Shown piece after piece: positions 25,853 to 35,375 of a DNA stretch of 64,000 bases. Position 1 is the first letter of the stretch, and every line of letters begins with the position of its first letter. The stretch is from Flavobacterium davisii. Lineage in GTDB: Bacteria; Bacteroidota; Bacteroidia; Flavobacteriales; Flavobacteriaceae. The notes beneath the pieces are model-generated. The model was given only the letters and a program-made list of their open reading frames with translations, ran no database searches and was not told the DNA's origin. A program made the translations under genes and the position numbers. The DNA lies in assembly GCF_019565505.1 (NCBI RefSeq), contig NZ_CP067378.1, forward strand, positions 806,001 through 870,000, read 5' to 3'.

Positions 25853-26245
25853 GTGTCTTTAATTACACGATTTTTACAATTCCTTAAAAAGAGAGTAATT
25901 AGTAACTTTAACAAAGATATTATCACTTTTATTTTATCAATGGAAGGTGCAATTATGCATTTAGATGCTTTAAACATATCTGAATCAGAAAAAATTCTTA
26001 AGGATACAAAAAAAATCATATCAAAATTTGAAGTGCTTTCTGAAAAAATGAGTTCTAAAAATTTTTACGATAACACTGAACTTAAAGATAATTTCAAGTA
26101 TATGCTTAAATGCTTGTACAAAATAGAAAGTAAACTTCATAAAAAAGTATACCAATCAGTCGCAGTAATAAAAACTGATGAAGAATTAAAAAAGGGAGTT
26201 GTTAAAATGAATTCATCAAATATTCATAATTTACTTTCTTGTTAA
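25853..26245 (+). CDS. Small helical protein of unknown function (up to 130 aa)
   Basis: The frame opens with GTG at 25853; ATG at 25940 (MEGAIMHLDALNIS) is a shorter choice. The product is basic and largely helical (KKIISKFEVLSEKMSSKNF...). It overlaps the next gene (TAATG), so both are translated together. Given a PemK-like start downstream, it could be an antitoxin-type partner, but its sequence does not show this. Confidence 0.45.
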   Translation: MSLITRFLQFLKKRVISNFNKDIITFILSMEGAIMHLDALNISESEKILKDTKKIISKFEVLSEKMSSKNFYDNTELKDNFKYMLKCLYKIESKLHKKVYQSVAVIKTDEELKKGVVKMNSSNIHNLLSC

Positions 26246-26317
26246 TGAGCTTTAATAAAGGAGATATTATTGAAGTTTTTTTCGACTTACCTTATTCAAA
26301 AGAAACTAAAACTCACC
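26245..26317 (+). pseudogene. PemK/MazF-like toxin N-terminal fragment cut by mini element
   Basis: MSFNKGDIIEVFFDLPYSKE, followed by TKTHP, resembles the first strands of PemK/MazF-type mRNA interferases (KGDIV.V.FP...K.RP). The frame then enters the REP tip at 26318 and is lost. Recognition rests on about 25 residues. Confidence 0.45.
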
Positions 26318-26577
26318 CCCCCTGCTCCCGCGCGAATCCTTTCGCGTGGTATTTACAATTTAAAAAACTGAAGAACACAAATATCTTCCAGTAATCCTCT
26401 TTCTCCAGAATAATCGACTGCACTACTATTTTTGTAATCTTCAGGTCTAAACACTATTCCTTCCGCAACTGGATTGTTATGAATGTAATCAATTTTTTGT
26501 TTGATTACTTCAAGTTGCTAGTTGATTATTTTTATCATTTATTACTGCCACGCGAAAGGATTCGCGCGGGAGCGGGG
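26318..26577. mobile_element. Mini REP/RAYT element, copy 4
   Basis: 260 bp with REP ends at 26318-26349 and 26549-26577, almost identical to copies 2 and 5. Inserted in the PemK-like gene. Confidence 0.85.
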
Positions 26578-26580
26578 ATT

Positions 26581-26608
26581 GAAAAAAGCCCGATTAAGTC
26601 GGGTTTTC
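26581..26608 (-). terminator. Terminator overlapping the stop of an immunity gene
   Basis: On the minus strand AACCCGACTTAATCGGGCTTTTTT forms a strong stem with a T-run; the stop codon of the 26594 gene is in the loop. The REP element begins right after it. Confidence 0.8.
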
Positions 26609-27130
26609 GTTATACTTTAAATATCCTATTTCTCGGTCTTTACCTTCAATATACTTCTGTATAATTCTTTTTTTGACAAAGGGTAATTTCCAAAGATTAT
26701 AATATTCCAACTGTTTATATTGTTGATGCTTTTTTAATTCTTCAAATACATCATAAGCAAGCATCCATTCATTTATTGAACTATTGGCTTTTAAAACATT
26801 TTCAACAGATAAATTTAATTCCTCTATTTCTTGCTCAGTCAATCTTCTTTCAGGAAATAAATAATCTTGCAACAAAAACTTAACATAGTTTTTGATGTCC
26901 TCATTTGAATAACTTTCTGGACTTATTAATAATTGGCTTTCTGTCGCTAAACTAATCCAATCAAAATTTTTATCAAACATTACGGATGAATATTCTGATA
27001 TCAAATTTTCTTTACTAATTGTACCACCATTGATACAATAGTTTATACTTCCTATACTATCCTCATATGGAAGCCAATTTGCTTCCATAAAGGAAGCTAA
27101 AGCGCTTATTAAATTCCTTAAGTCATTCAT
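26594..27130 (-). CDS. Immunity protein, family unknown (178 aa)
   Basis: Helical acidic protein beginning MNDLRNLISALASFMEANWL, with no signal peptide. It starts 2 bp after a toxin fragment on the same strand. No family recognised. It has its own terminator. Confidence 0.55.
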   Translation of the reverse strand: MNDLRNLISALASFMEANWLPYEDSIGSINYCINGGTISKENLISEYSSVMFDKNFDWISLATESQLLISPESYSNEDIKNYVKFLLQDYLFPERRLTEQEIEELNLSVENVLKANSSINEWMLAYDVFEELKKHQQYKQLEYYNLWKLPFVKKRIIQKYIEGKDREIGYLKYNENPT

Positions 27131-27132
27131 AA

Positions 27133-27432
27133 TTAAAAATCAGGAAACATAGTTAATAACTGCCAATCACCCGAAGAAGTTTGCTGATATACAGCTCTAA
27201 CTTTAGTTGATTGCTGAAATATTTGTCCATCTTTTGGAACTCCTTTGCCATAAGCACTACCATCAGTCAATGTATGATAAACAACTTTGGTATTACTTCC
27301 AGTTACTGGAGTTGAATTAAAAGCAGAAGTTCCGGTTTTGTATTATTTAAGGCCTTTTGTAGTTGTTGCGGATTTTCAAATTTTGAACTATACGGAGGTT
27401 TGGTATACGGCATAGTATTCCCAATATGAGAA
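27133..27432 (-). pseudogene. Toxin C-terminus, possibly BECR-type RNase, cut by REP
   Basis: From the REP tip at 27433 the frame reads SHIGNTMPYTKPPYSSKFEN to NNTKP, shifts by one base near 27338 (CCGG where CCGGG is expected) and continues TSAFNSTPVTGSNTKVVYHT to QSTKVRAVYQQTSSGDWQLL, ending TMFPDF. The final TKVRAVYQ...W.LLTMFP pattern is like the C-terminal strands of Barnase/EndoU/ColicinD/RelE-fold toxins. Assignment tentative. Confidence 0.5.
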
Positions 27433-27692
27433 CCCCCGCTCCCGCGCGAATCCTTTCGCGTGGTAATTACAACTTAAAAAACTGAAAAACACATATATCT
27501 CCCAGTAATCCTCTTTCACCAGAATAATCGACTGCACTACTATATTTGTAATCTTCAGGTCTAAACACTATTCCTTCCGCAACTGGATTGTTATGAATGT
27601 AATCAATTTTTTGTTTGATTACTTCAAGTTGCTAGTTGATTATTTTTATCATTTATTACTGCCACGCGAAAGGATTCGCGCGGGAGCGGGGG
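27433..27692. mobile_element. Mini REP/RAYT element, copy 5
   Basis: 260 bp with REP ends at 27433-27463 and 27662-27692. Its left side borders the toxin fragment and its right side borders a truncated ISAon1 piece, so both neighbours are broken exactly at its ends. Confidence 0.85.
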
Positions 27693-27961
27693 AAATCTTG
27701 AACTAGCGTTCTCTCATTAAAACCTTTTGATTCATATTGAACAGGATTATCAACTGAATGTAGAGTATTCTTTTCGTCTAAATAAATAAAGAAACACTCT
27801 TTTTGAGTTGACAAATCGCCTAACTCTTTAAAATCTACAATATCAAAATAATCAAGTAAACCCTCAGGTAAAAAATGCTTTATAAATTCCAAATCCATCG
27901 ATTAGATCGCTATTAATTAAAAAACAAATTTAGTCAAATCCCCTGAAAATGTCTCTGACCC
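27693..27961 (-). pseudogene. ISAon1 N-terminal-region fragment and IS end
   Basis: Starts MDLEFIKHFLPEGLLDYFDI at 27898 and follows the 21550-21936 protein for about 70 residues until the REP tip at 27692. The IS terminus (GGGTCAGAGACATTTTC, minus strand) ends at 27961. Confidence 0.8.
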
Positions 27962-28358
27962 GAAGTTTTCCCCCATAACAGGTGAGAGTTTTTGTATGAC
28001 AACACAAAGTGTTTGCAAAAAATTATTTGTAAAATATCTGGAAGATTTCAGCAATCACAAGCCAACAGAGTTAAAGATTATGATAATTGATAATGCCGCA
28101 TTTCATTCCACAAAGGATGTGATAATTCCTGACAATATATTTCTTTTGCCAATTCCACCATATTGCCCAGAACTTAACCCTGCTGAGAAAATGTGGCAAT
28201 GGATGAAAGATAAAATTGCAATGAAAATTTATGATACTTTAGACGACTTAAACCAAAAAATGGAAGAATTGATTAAAATATCTGATGATAAAACAATTAA
28301 ATCAATAACAGGCTATCCATTTTACATGAATGCTTTTTACAGTGTTTTCAAAGGTTAA
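27962..28358 (+). pseudogene. IS630-type transposase, C-terminal fragment
   Basis: Open without a start from the ISAon1 edge (FPPITGESFCMTTQSVC...). It contains KIMIIDNAAFHSTKD (Asp) and PPYCPELNPAEKMWQWMKD (Glu), the DDE_3 signature of IS630 elements, and ends YSVFKG. The N-terminal half is missing. Confidence 0.8.
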
Positions 28359-28362
28359 ACGG

Positions 28363-28499
28363 TATAAAAACAGAAAAATTATGGAAGAATTATTATATAA
28401 AAAGTCCTATTATTGTAAACCAATAGTAGGACTAAAAATGAGTTGTAAATATATTTTAGGATTAAGTATAAACATGTAAACTTATTTTAGGACGAGACA
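28363..28499 (+). mobile_element. IS3 right-end fragment
   Basis: Identical to about 11810-11946 of the full IS3: the last orfB codons (EKLWKNYYIKSP), the noncoding tail and the terminal repeat. The neighbouring immunity gene on the minus strand stops 1 bp inside the flank. Confidence 0.85.
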
Positions 28500-29225
28500 C
28501 TATTTTATATACGGCTTTTGTATTAAATATTTTTCATCCCATTCATACAAAGGTTTTGTCTTCTCTAAGGTTTTTATGATTTTAATATATCTGTCATAAT
28601 CTTTTTTTAATAATTTATCTTTTGGAGCTTCTTTAAGCTCGACATTAAATATCTCTAACATTTCCTCGATTAACTCATTGTATCTTGGATGTGAACATAG
28701 TTTCCAAATAATTACTTTTTTATAAAAACCATCACCCGAAAACAAATCTGCAATAAAACCATTATCATTAGTTTCTAAAAAAGGTAAAAAATCACGTATA
28801 TCCTGCCAGTAATTAAAAAAAGGAATAGCGATTTCATTGATGTATTTTGTAATCAACGCACACCCTTTATCTATATCTTCCTCAGTTTTATATTCTATTG
28901 GTAATTTTGAAAAAATACCCTCGTCTTTTGGTATATTAAAGATTTTCTGATGACCATAATAGTCTATTGTAGGATTATTATCACCTACTTTATATTTTGG
29001 AAAGAGTATATATTCTACTTCTTTAAATATTACTTTCCCTAAAATATTCCCTAAAAAGTTATTATAAACTCTATCATTTAAAGTCACATTCTGAATACTA
29101 TAAACAACACTAGCATCGTTTTTCTTAAAACTAATCATTTTTGTACTTAGCTCCTCAGTCATTGCTAACTCAAACCCATTAGGCAATTCTCTTACAAGTT
29201 TGTCTAAAATTACATTTTCTTCCAT
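28500..29225 (-). CDS. Immunity protein of the carrier-linked toxin (241 aa)
   Basis: Soluble protein beginning MEENVILDKLVRELPNGFEL, without signal peptide; the second half is helical (CSHPRYNELIEEMLEIFNVE). It follows the secreted toxin by 9 bp and is the last gene of the carrier operon. Family unknown. Its stop codon TAG lies at the IS3 junction, so the true end may be slightly altered. Confidence 0.6.
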   Translation of the reverse strand: MEENVILDKLVRELPNGFELAMTEELSTKMISFKKNDASVVYSIQNVTLNDRVYNNFLGNILGKVIFKEVEYILFPKYKVGDNNPTIDYYGHQKIFNIPKDEGIFSKLPIEYKTEEDIDKGCALITKYINEIAIPFFNYWQDIRDFLPFLETNDNGFIADLFSGDGFYKKVIIWKLCSHPRYNELIEEMLEIFNVELKEAPKDKLLKKDYDRYIKIIKTLEKTKPLYEWDEKYLIQKPYIK

Positions 29226-29234
29226 ATTTCACTC

Positions 29235-30236
29235 TTATTTAAAAATTTGGATTGTTTTAATTATACTTTTACCATCCCCATTACTTATCGATTTGTAAAT
29301 ATCTGTTTTATAAACTCTAATCTTATCACCAGATTTTAAAAAATTACCATCTAATTTACTTAGTGTTTCATTTGTGTTTTTCACTTCGAATTCCAAATAT
29401 TGCGCACCATTTGCATCAGTAAGTACGCCTTTTCCAGTTGTAAATTTATCAATAATTTCGGATTTTTGATTAGTTGTCCAAGGAGCATTATTAGTTAATT
29501 TGCTATCATGATAAATTGCTTTGTAGGTTTTACGTCCCCTTGCGTCTGTTGTGACTGCAACTGGATCAACCAAAGCATCATCTAAAATTACTTTTGGCTC
29601 ACCTACTTGTAATTGTGTATAGTGTGTTCGGTTGCCATTGCCTCCCCAAGAGTTACAAGGAGGGTTACGGTTATTTTTAATTACAGTGTTATTTGCTTTT
29701 TCAAAGTCGTCGGCTATTTTAAAGCGACCTTTCATTATTGAAATTTTGTCACTACGTTCAAGCCATTTTTCGACTTTGGGATTACTTTCGTTGTTTAACT
29801 TTAATTCAGCTACTAAATCGCCAATATTTTGGGCTTCATTATCTGTAAGCTTATGATTCGAAAAAGCATCAACAAATTTGCTATTTTCTGGATTGTTTAC
29901 AAACTTGACAAATTCAGCATCTTCACAGTCATCTAAAAATTTCGTAAGAGTAGAGCCAGTATTCTTGTCGTCTGTAAGTTTCGCTATTTTGTTTTGTACT
30001 TGAGGAGTTAGTTTTTCAAACTTTCGCAGATAAGTTCCATTTTTAAGTACATATTTACTTCCTCCATCATATAGCCGTTGATAGGTTGCCATACCATCTT
30101 CGCTCTCAGCTATAATTTTTTTAAATTCAATACTTCCTGTCTCAAAATCTTTTTGGAATTGGGTAAACCAGCATTGAGCATTAATACTAGAAAAACTGAG
30201 TAAACATATTAATATACGGAAAAATAATTTTTTCAT
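29235..30236 (-). CDS. Sec-exported toxin following the carrier (333 aa)
   Basis: I place the start at 30236 (MKKLFFRILICLLSFSSINAQ then Cys), 10 bp after the carrier stop; the longer open frame begins inside the carrier. Residues 22-90 have the leader module (CWFTQFQKDFETGSIEFKKI). The C-terminal 130 residues, from NPPCNSWGGNGNRTHYTQLQ through TYKAIYHDSKLTNNAPWTTN to the end, form the likely toxin domain. I do not recognise its fold. The adjacent immunity gene supports the toxin role. Confidence 0.65.
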   Translation of the reverse strand: MKKLFFRILICLLSFSSINAQCWFTQFQKDFETGSIEFKKIIAESEDGMATYQRLYDGGSKYVLKNGTYLRKFEKLTPQVQNKIAKLTDDKNTGSTLTKFLDDCEDAEFVKFVNNPENSKFVDAFSNHKLTDNEAQNIGDLVAELKLNNESNPKVEKWLERSDKISIMKGRFKIADDFEKANNTVIKNNRNPPCNSWGGNGNRTHYTQLQVGEPKVILDDALVDPVAVTTDARGRKTYKAIYHDSKLTNNAPWTTNQKSEIIDKFTTGKGVLTDANGAQYLEFEVKNTNETLSKLDGNFLKSGDKIRVYKTDIYKSISNGDGKSIIKTIQIFK

Positions 30237-30246
30237 AAAAAAACAT

Positions 30247-33200
30247 TTAATTACATAAGATAGATGATGGATTTTTGGTTCTATATTTTTTCCATCCATT
30301 AATTAATTCTGAGTTTTCTTTTTGCAAGGCTTTTACTATTTCTTCGCTTGCATTTGCAAAATCTTTATTAAACTGCTCTTGTAAATTTATAGGAAGTCGT
30401 TTTGATATTAAATCCAATTGATCAGCAATAGTACTCTGTATTTTAGCTGAATTTTCAATATGCTCTTTGTAAAGTTCATCAATATCAATATTAGCTTCTT
30501 CCACAGCTTTTTCAAATTCATTATAGGAGTTTCCTCCCTTTTTTAATTTTGTAATAACTTTATTTGTAAGCATTTCTAATCCCGTAGTAGATATTGAAGC
30601 AATAGAGTAAATCATAAAGAATTTATTCCATTTTTCTTTTTGTGCATCTGTAAGTGAATTATCAGAATTATTTATATAAATATCAACCAGTCCAAATCCG
30701 ACATCTCCAAGAGCTTTTACTCCTATATACGTTGCGTACGCGGTTTGCCCAGCTCTATAAAGTCTGATGGCAGCTGTGATTTCGCCAACACCAATAACTG
30801 TCAAAACAACTTCTCCTGCAATACGTGCGGTTTTCCAAAGCGCATTTTGAGTATCCTTATGAAACATTTGATATGCGCAAATTGCAGACATTTGAACATA
30901 TTGATTTTTCTTAAATTTAAAATCCCCTCCAAAATCAACATCTTCAACAAACCTAACAGTTACATATTCATAAGGATCTATAATAAGGTTATATTTATCA
31001 TCCGAAAACCATTGCTTTACTCTTAATTCTACTTTTCCTTGCTCAGAAATTGATTCACTGTTTAGTTGAAAATAAGCAGAACTAAATGTTAAAAAACGTT
31101 CAGGATTGATCTTAAATGGAGGTGCTTTATAGACCTGATGAACCATTGTAATCATTGAATTAATAAAAGACTCATAATAGATACCATTAATATTAACAAA
31201 CTTGTTTATGTATTTTCTACTTCTTATATGATCGATAATTAACTTTTTTTCTTCAATATTTTTCTCATTCGAAAATTTATCAAGCATTACACCTAAAATT
31301 TGTTCAGCGCAAATTGGGTCACCAACCTCGTGGGTTGTATTAAAATCCGCATCTTTAATAAGATCCAAGAAAAAAACAGTTCTTTTGGCGTCTAAATCAG
31401 CAAAAGGTGTCGTTAATAATTGTGTTAATTTCATATCTGAAGGAAAAACAAAAATATTATCAGATCCTTTTGTTATTTTAAAATTAGTATCAACATCTGT
31501 TACGAGTTCATCAATAGTCTTATAATTAAATGATTTTAAACGTTGAATAGCCTCTGAGAATTTCTTTAAACTAGTAAGTGTATTAATTAAATTTTCCGTT
31601 GAATAAGGTGTCGTTTTATTAACGTCTGACCAAAACAGATTACCATCATTCCTAATTTTTTTCACATAACTACTATAATTACTCTTACCTATTTTATCAC
31701 CAATACTAGCTATTTCGATTAAAATTTGCAGATCCTTTTCTGGGACTTTAATCTTATTTTGAGCAAAAATCTCTTTACCTGTTTCTTTTAGATTATCAAA
31801 TGAAGGACTCTCACATCCGAATACAGCTTCAGGTTTTAAATTTTTTAATAATCCTGCAACATCACCCTTTTTAGAGATTACAACATTATAAGTTGACTTG
31901 TAATATTTATCTTTTCCACATCCTCCTTCATACTTATATAGATAAACAGCATTTGTACTAGAATCTGACAATTTAGTTGAAGTATCTATTTTAAGAGGTC
32001 TTCCTTCTTTATAATAGTCACCTTTTTGAGGATCATACTCATAATAAGCATTTTCTTTTTTCACAAAAATTTTTCTAATTGTTCCTTCTGGTCTAAGATC
32101 ACTAGAGATTTCAACAACGGGAATAAAATCAGGCTTACCTTTAAAAGCAATCCAGTTTGTTGTAAACCATAATCCTTCGGCCAACTCCCCTTGCTCGCTA
32201 CTATCCAAAGCATACACTCCAAACTTAGGATGGCTGATACGTTGCCAGTGTACATAGGCTAGTTTAGTCCCCGAGGTATAATCCATTAACCAAGGAGTGT
32301 TACTATTCTTGCTTCCCGTGTTAAACTCCTCCCATGGGTGTTGGAGTTCAAACACACCGTGTCCGAGTTCATGGGCAATGATATCCGTTATATTCGATGC
32401 TGCTTTAGCATCGTCGCCTTTTTGAGCTCCAAAAACAAAACCGCATTGTGAATGGCGCGGCATAAAACCGGATATAGGTCGGCTTGGCTTTATACCCGAG
32501 GTCACAAAAATATAGTACTGATTTTTATCGGCGGGATGTGTTTTTTGATAGGTTTCTACAAATGTGGCTTGGTCTTCTGAAAGCTTGTCTAATAAGGCAT
32601 CCTTTCCGCATTCCATTTCGGTTTTGGCAACAGTATAATTAGCGGCTACGGTTACTTTAAACTGTACTGCAGCATCTTTATAAATGCCGTTCAATTGGTC
32701 TTGTAATCCTGTTGGCAGTACCGCATCATTAACAGGTATAAGAGTCAAATTGACCTCAGGAAGTATTTTAATAGGGATTATTTTGGCCACACCTAGCACT
32801 TGATTTTTGGCACCGTCTTTACACGGTAACAATGCCATAAGCTCTACAGGTGCGGAGCTATCATACACAGGAACTTCAAGGGTTTGATAAGCCTTGCCGT
32901 TTTTCATTACCATAGTACCTATCTTTTTGGCGGTACTTCCTTTGATATTAAACTGAATCTCCTCGGGTTTAATCCCTGAACCTTTAACTTCTATAACCGC
33001 CTCTACATAGTCAAAACTACGACTTCCTTTACCATCATTTTGAATTCCTTTGTGGTATAAGTTGTATGAAGTAGCTCCGTCAGGGATGGTTTTGTATAGT
33101 TTTTGGATAGCAGGATGTGCCTTTGTTGGCATTTGATCATCGGCATATTTGCTTTCTTTTGCTCTTTCAAATGTAACCCGTGCGGCTATTGCTGCTAAAC

Positions 33201-34938
33201 TGGTAACGGTACCTGAGGAGCTTACGCCTTGTGTATTTTCGGCATTGGGGATAAATCCAGCGGCTTGTCCTTCGTTTAACGCTACAGGTTTATCACCTTC
33301 TTGGGGTATAGCATATACATTCCCTTTAGGATCTCGAATAACAACCAATTCGCCGGGATCGTGGTCAAAGCTTTGCGTTTGTCCATCGGCACCAGTTACT
33401 ACTATAGCATTGCTACTTACCGAAATATGTGACAAATCGGGAATTTCGAAGTTAGTCTCAAATTGGTGTTCTTCGATATCGGGAGAGAAGTAGTCAAAAA
33501 CATTTTCTATTTGGTCGTATATTTTTCCAACATCTATAATATTTTTCCATGAGGGATCATATAGAGCTTTTATATCACCTTTTACCAATTTAAAATCGGT
33601 ATTGATGCTAATATCTTTAAATTCAACACCTATTTTTACAAAGGACAAATAAGGTACGCTTACGTAACCTTTGCCTGTATAGGCTCCTTTTCCACTTACT
33701 TCGGTCAGCTTGATGGCAAAATCGCCTGCCATGATAACCTGATCATTTGGCAATTCCCCTTGAAAAAGGGCTACATTACTCAGATCCACATTGGGTTTCA
33801 TACCACATTTTATGGCAATAGCATCTTTAGTCGGTTGCGTAAATTCGTCAACAGGGGTATAATTAACCAGTCCACCAATACATTCGCCACCCACACGATA
33901 TTCGTAGGTAGCACCCGCTTCAAGGTCGTATATTTTGGCTTCGTTGTTATAATATGCCGTAGGATACCAAGTGGTACTTCCTTTTTTCGGTATTCTATTT
34001 TATAATCTAGATAACTAGGGTCGGATTGCCAAGTAATTTTAGTTTGGGTAGCGTTTAAAGAAACGGCAAGTACAAACTTAGGTGGTTGACAATTGCCTGG
34101 ATAAACGAAATCGAAAATTTCGCTATACCCATCGTTATTAAAAACGGCTTTGTCACCAAAACCGAAGTTGACTAAGTGCTTTGACACGCCAAGCGTATTT
34201 ACGTCCTGCTATAAGTTGGGGTTCAGTAGGACCATAAAGTAATGCCGTTGTAGGTGTGGTGGTTTTATATAAAGGAATTTGAGTTAAAAAAGCATGATTG
34301 GATGGAACTTGCTGATCAAGTATTTCGACCAATTCAAATTCATATTCAATATTTACAGCGTTGATATGACGGGGGGTCCAAGTAAAAAACAAATTTTGTG
34401 GTTCTTGAAAGGTAACCACTTGATGCTGAGTAGGTGTATTGAGTAATGGGGGTTCATTATATACAAAATAATAAAAGGTACACGATTTTTGAGAAATTCG
34501 CTGGTTGGTTATAAAATCATACACCTCAACGCAGTACTTATAGTTGCCTTGTGGGAGTGTGCCGCTATACTGGTTTTGATTGATGCCTGTGAGATTTTCT
34601 AATTGAAAATAAGGTGCTAGATCAATATTAGAAAGTTGTAAGGTTTCACCTCCGTTAATAAACAAATTATTAGCTCCCAATACTACAGGTACCGATTGTG
34701 CTTGAATTCCATTGCCTTCAATATAGAGTTTTAAGCGCACTTGACGGTGCACGACATTCAAATCGGAGGTATAAATATTGACTAAATATTTTTGATTTGC
34801 CGTAGTGGCATAACTAGACAAGGTAGATAAATAAGGAGGCAAAACGGTACTATTAACCTGTACGGGATAGAGTTGTGCCCATCCTAAATTGCTTAGGAAC
34901 AAAAATAGGATACTAAAAAGATGTCTTAACTTTATCAT
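30247..34938 (-). CDS. Carrier protein: TANFOR, FN3 and zinc-peptidase domains (about 1560 aa, two frameshifts)
   Basis: Three overlapping frames (34153-34938, 33810-34187, 30247-33894) form one product. Signal peptide MIKLRHLFSILFLFLSNLGWA; then a TANFOR-type region (YPVQVNSTVLPPYLSTLSSY, PPLLNTPTQHQVVTFQEPQN, FFTWTPRH). The frame shifts near 34165-34185. An FN3-like stretch follows (KITWQSDPSYLDYKIEYRKK), with a second shift near 33985 in an A/G run, then YEYRVGGECIGG. A zinc-peptidase site HELGHGVFELQH lies at about residue 855, with TPWLMDY after it. The last 150 residues are helical, with hydrophobic GVKALGDVGFGLVDIYI, and end in the DFANASEEI...INGWKKYR module and ILCN-stop. No toxin domain is attached; a separate secreted toxin follows. 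Both breaks look like single-base losses. Confidence 0.7.
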
Positions 34939-34977
34939 TTAATTGTTTTTTTATTTAACTAATAAGGGTGATTTTTT

Positions 34978-35375
34978 TAACCACAAAGAGCACAAAGAAG
35001 GCACAAAGCATACTAAGTTTCTTATATATTTTTAATTCTTCTTAACCACAAAGAGCGCAATGAAGGCACTAGAATCGCAAAGACTTTTTACTTTGTGTGA
35101 CTCTGTGGAAACTTCGTGCGACTCTGTGAAACCTTAATCGCAAAGGGCGCAAAGATTTTTCAAAATCAAAAGAATCCAAATAATCTAAAAATTCTAAATT
35201 TTAAATTCTTCTTAACCACAAAGAGCGCAATGAAGGCATTAGGATCGCAAAGTTTTTTTACTTTGTGTGACTCTGTGGAAACTTTGTGCGACTCTGTGAA
35301 ACCTTAATCGCAAAGGGCGCAAAGATTTTTCAAAATCAAAAGAATCCAAATAATCTAAAAATTCTAAAATCTAAA
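34978..35375. repeat. Intergenic 170-bp direct repeat, two full units plus a partial
   Basis: Two nearly identical 170-bp units (35036-35205 and 35206-35375) contain AACCACAAAGAGCGCAA and CTTTGTGTGACTCTGTGGAAA motifs; a shorter relative lies at 34978-35030. The second unit reaches 10 bp into the end of the beta-barrel gene. Similar ACAAAG-rich noncoding DNA occurs at 37940-38020. Confidence 0.8.

Noticed and set aside
24..30236. CDI, Rhs or T6SS locus
   Set aside because: No filamentous haemagglutinin repeats, no YD repeats, no VgrG/Hcp/PAAR and no two-partner secretion barrel of the CdiB type; the carrier has TANFOR/FN3/peptidase domains instead.
7888..30236. Secreted toxins as lipoproteins because Cys follows the signal peptide
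   Set aside because: The residues before Cys (FAQ, NAQ, FTQ) do not fit a lipobox; ordinary cleavage after Ala/Gln is more likely.
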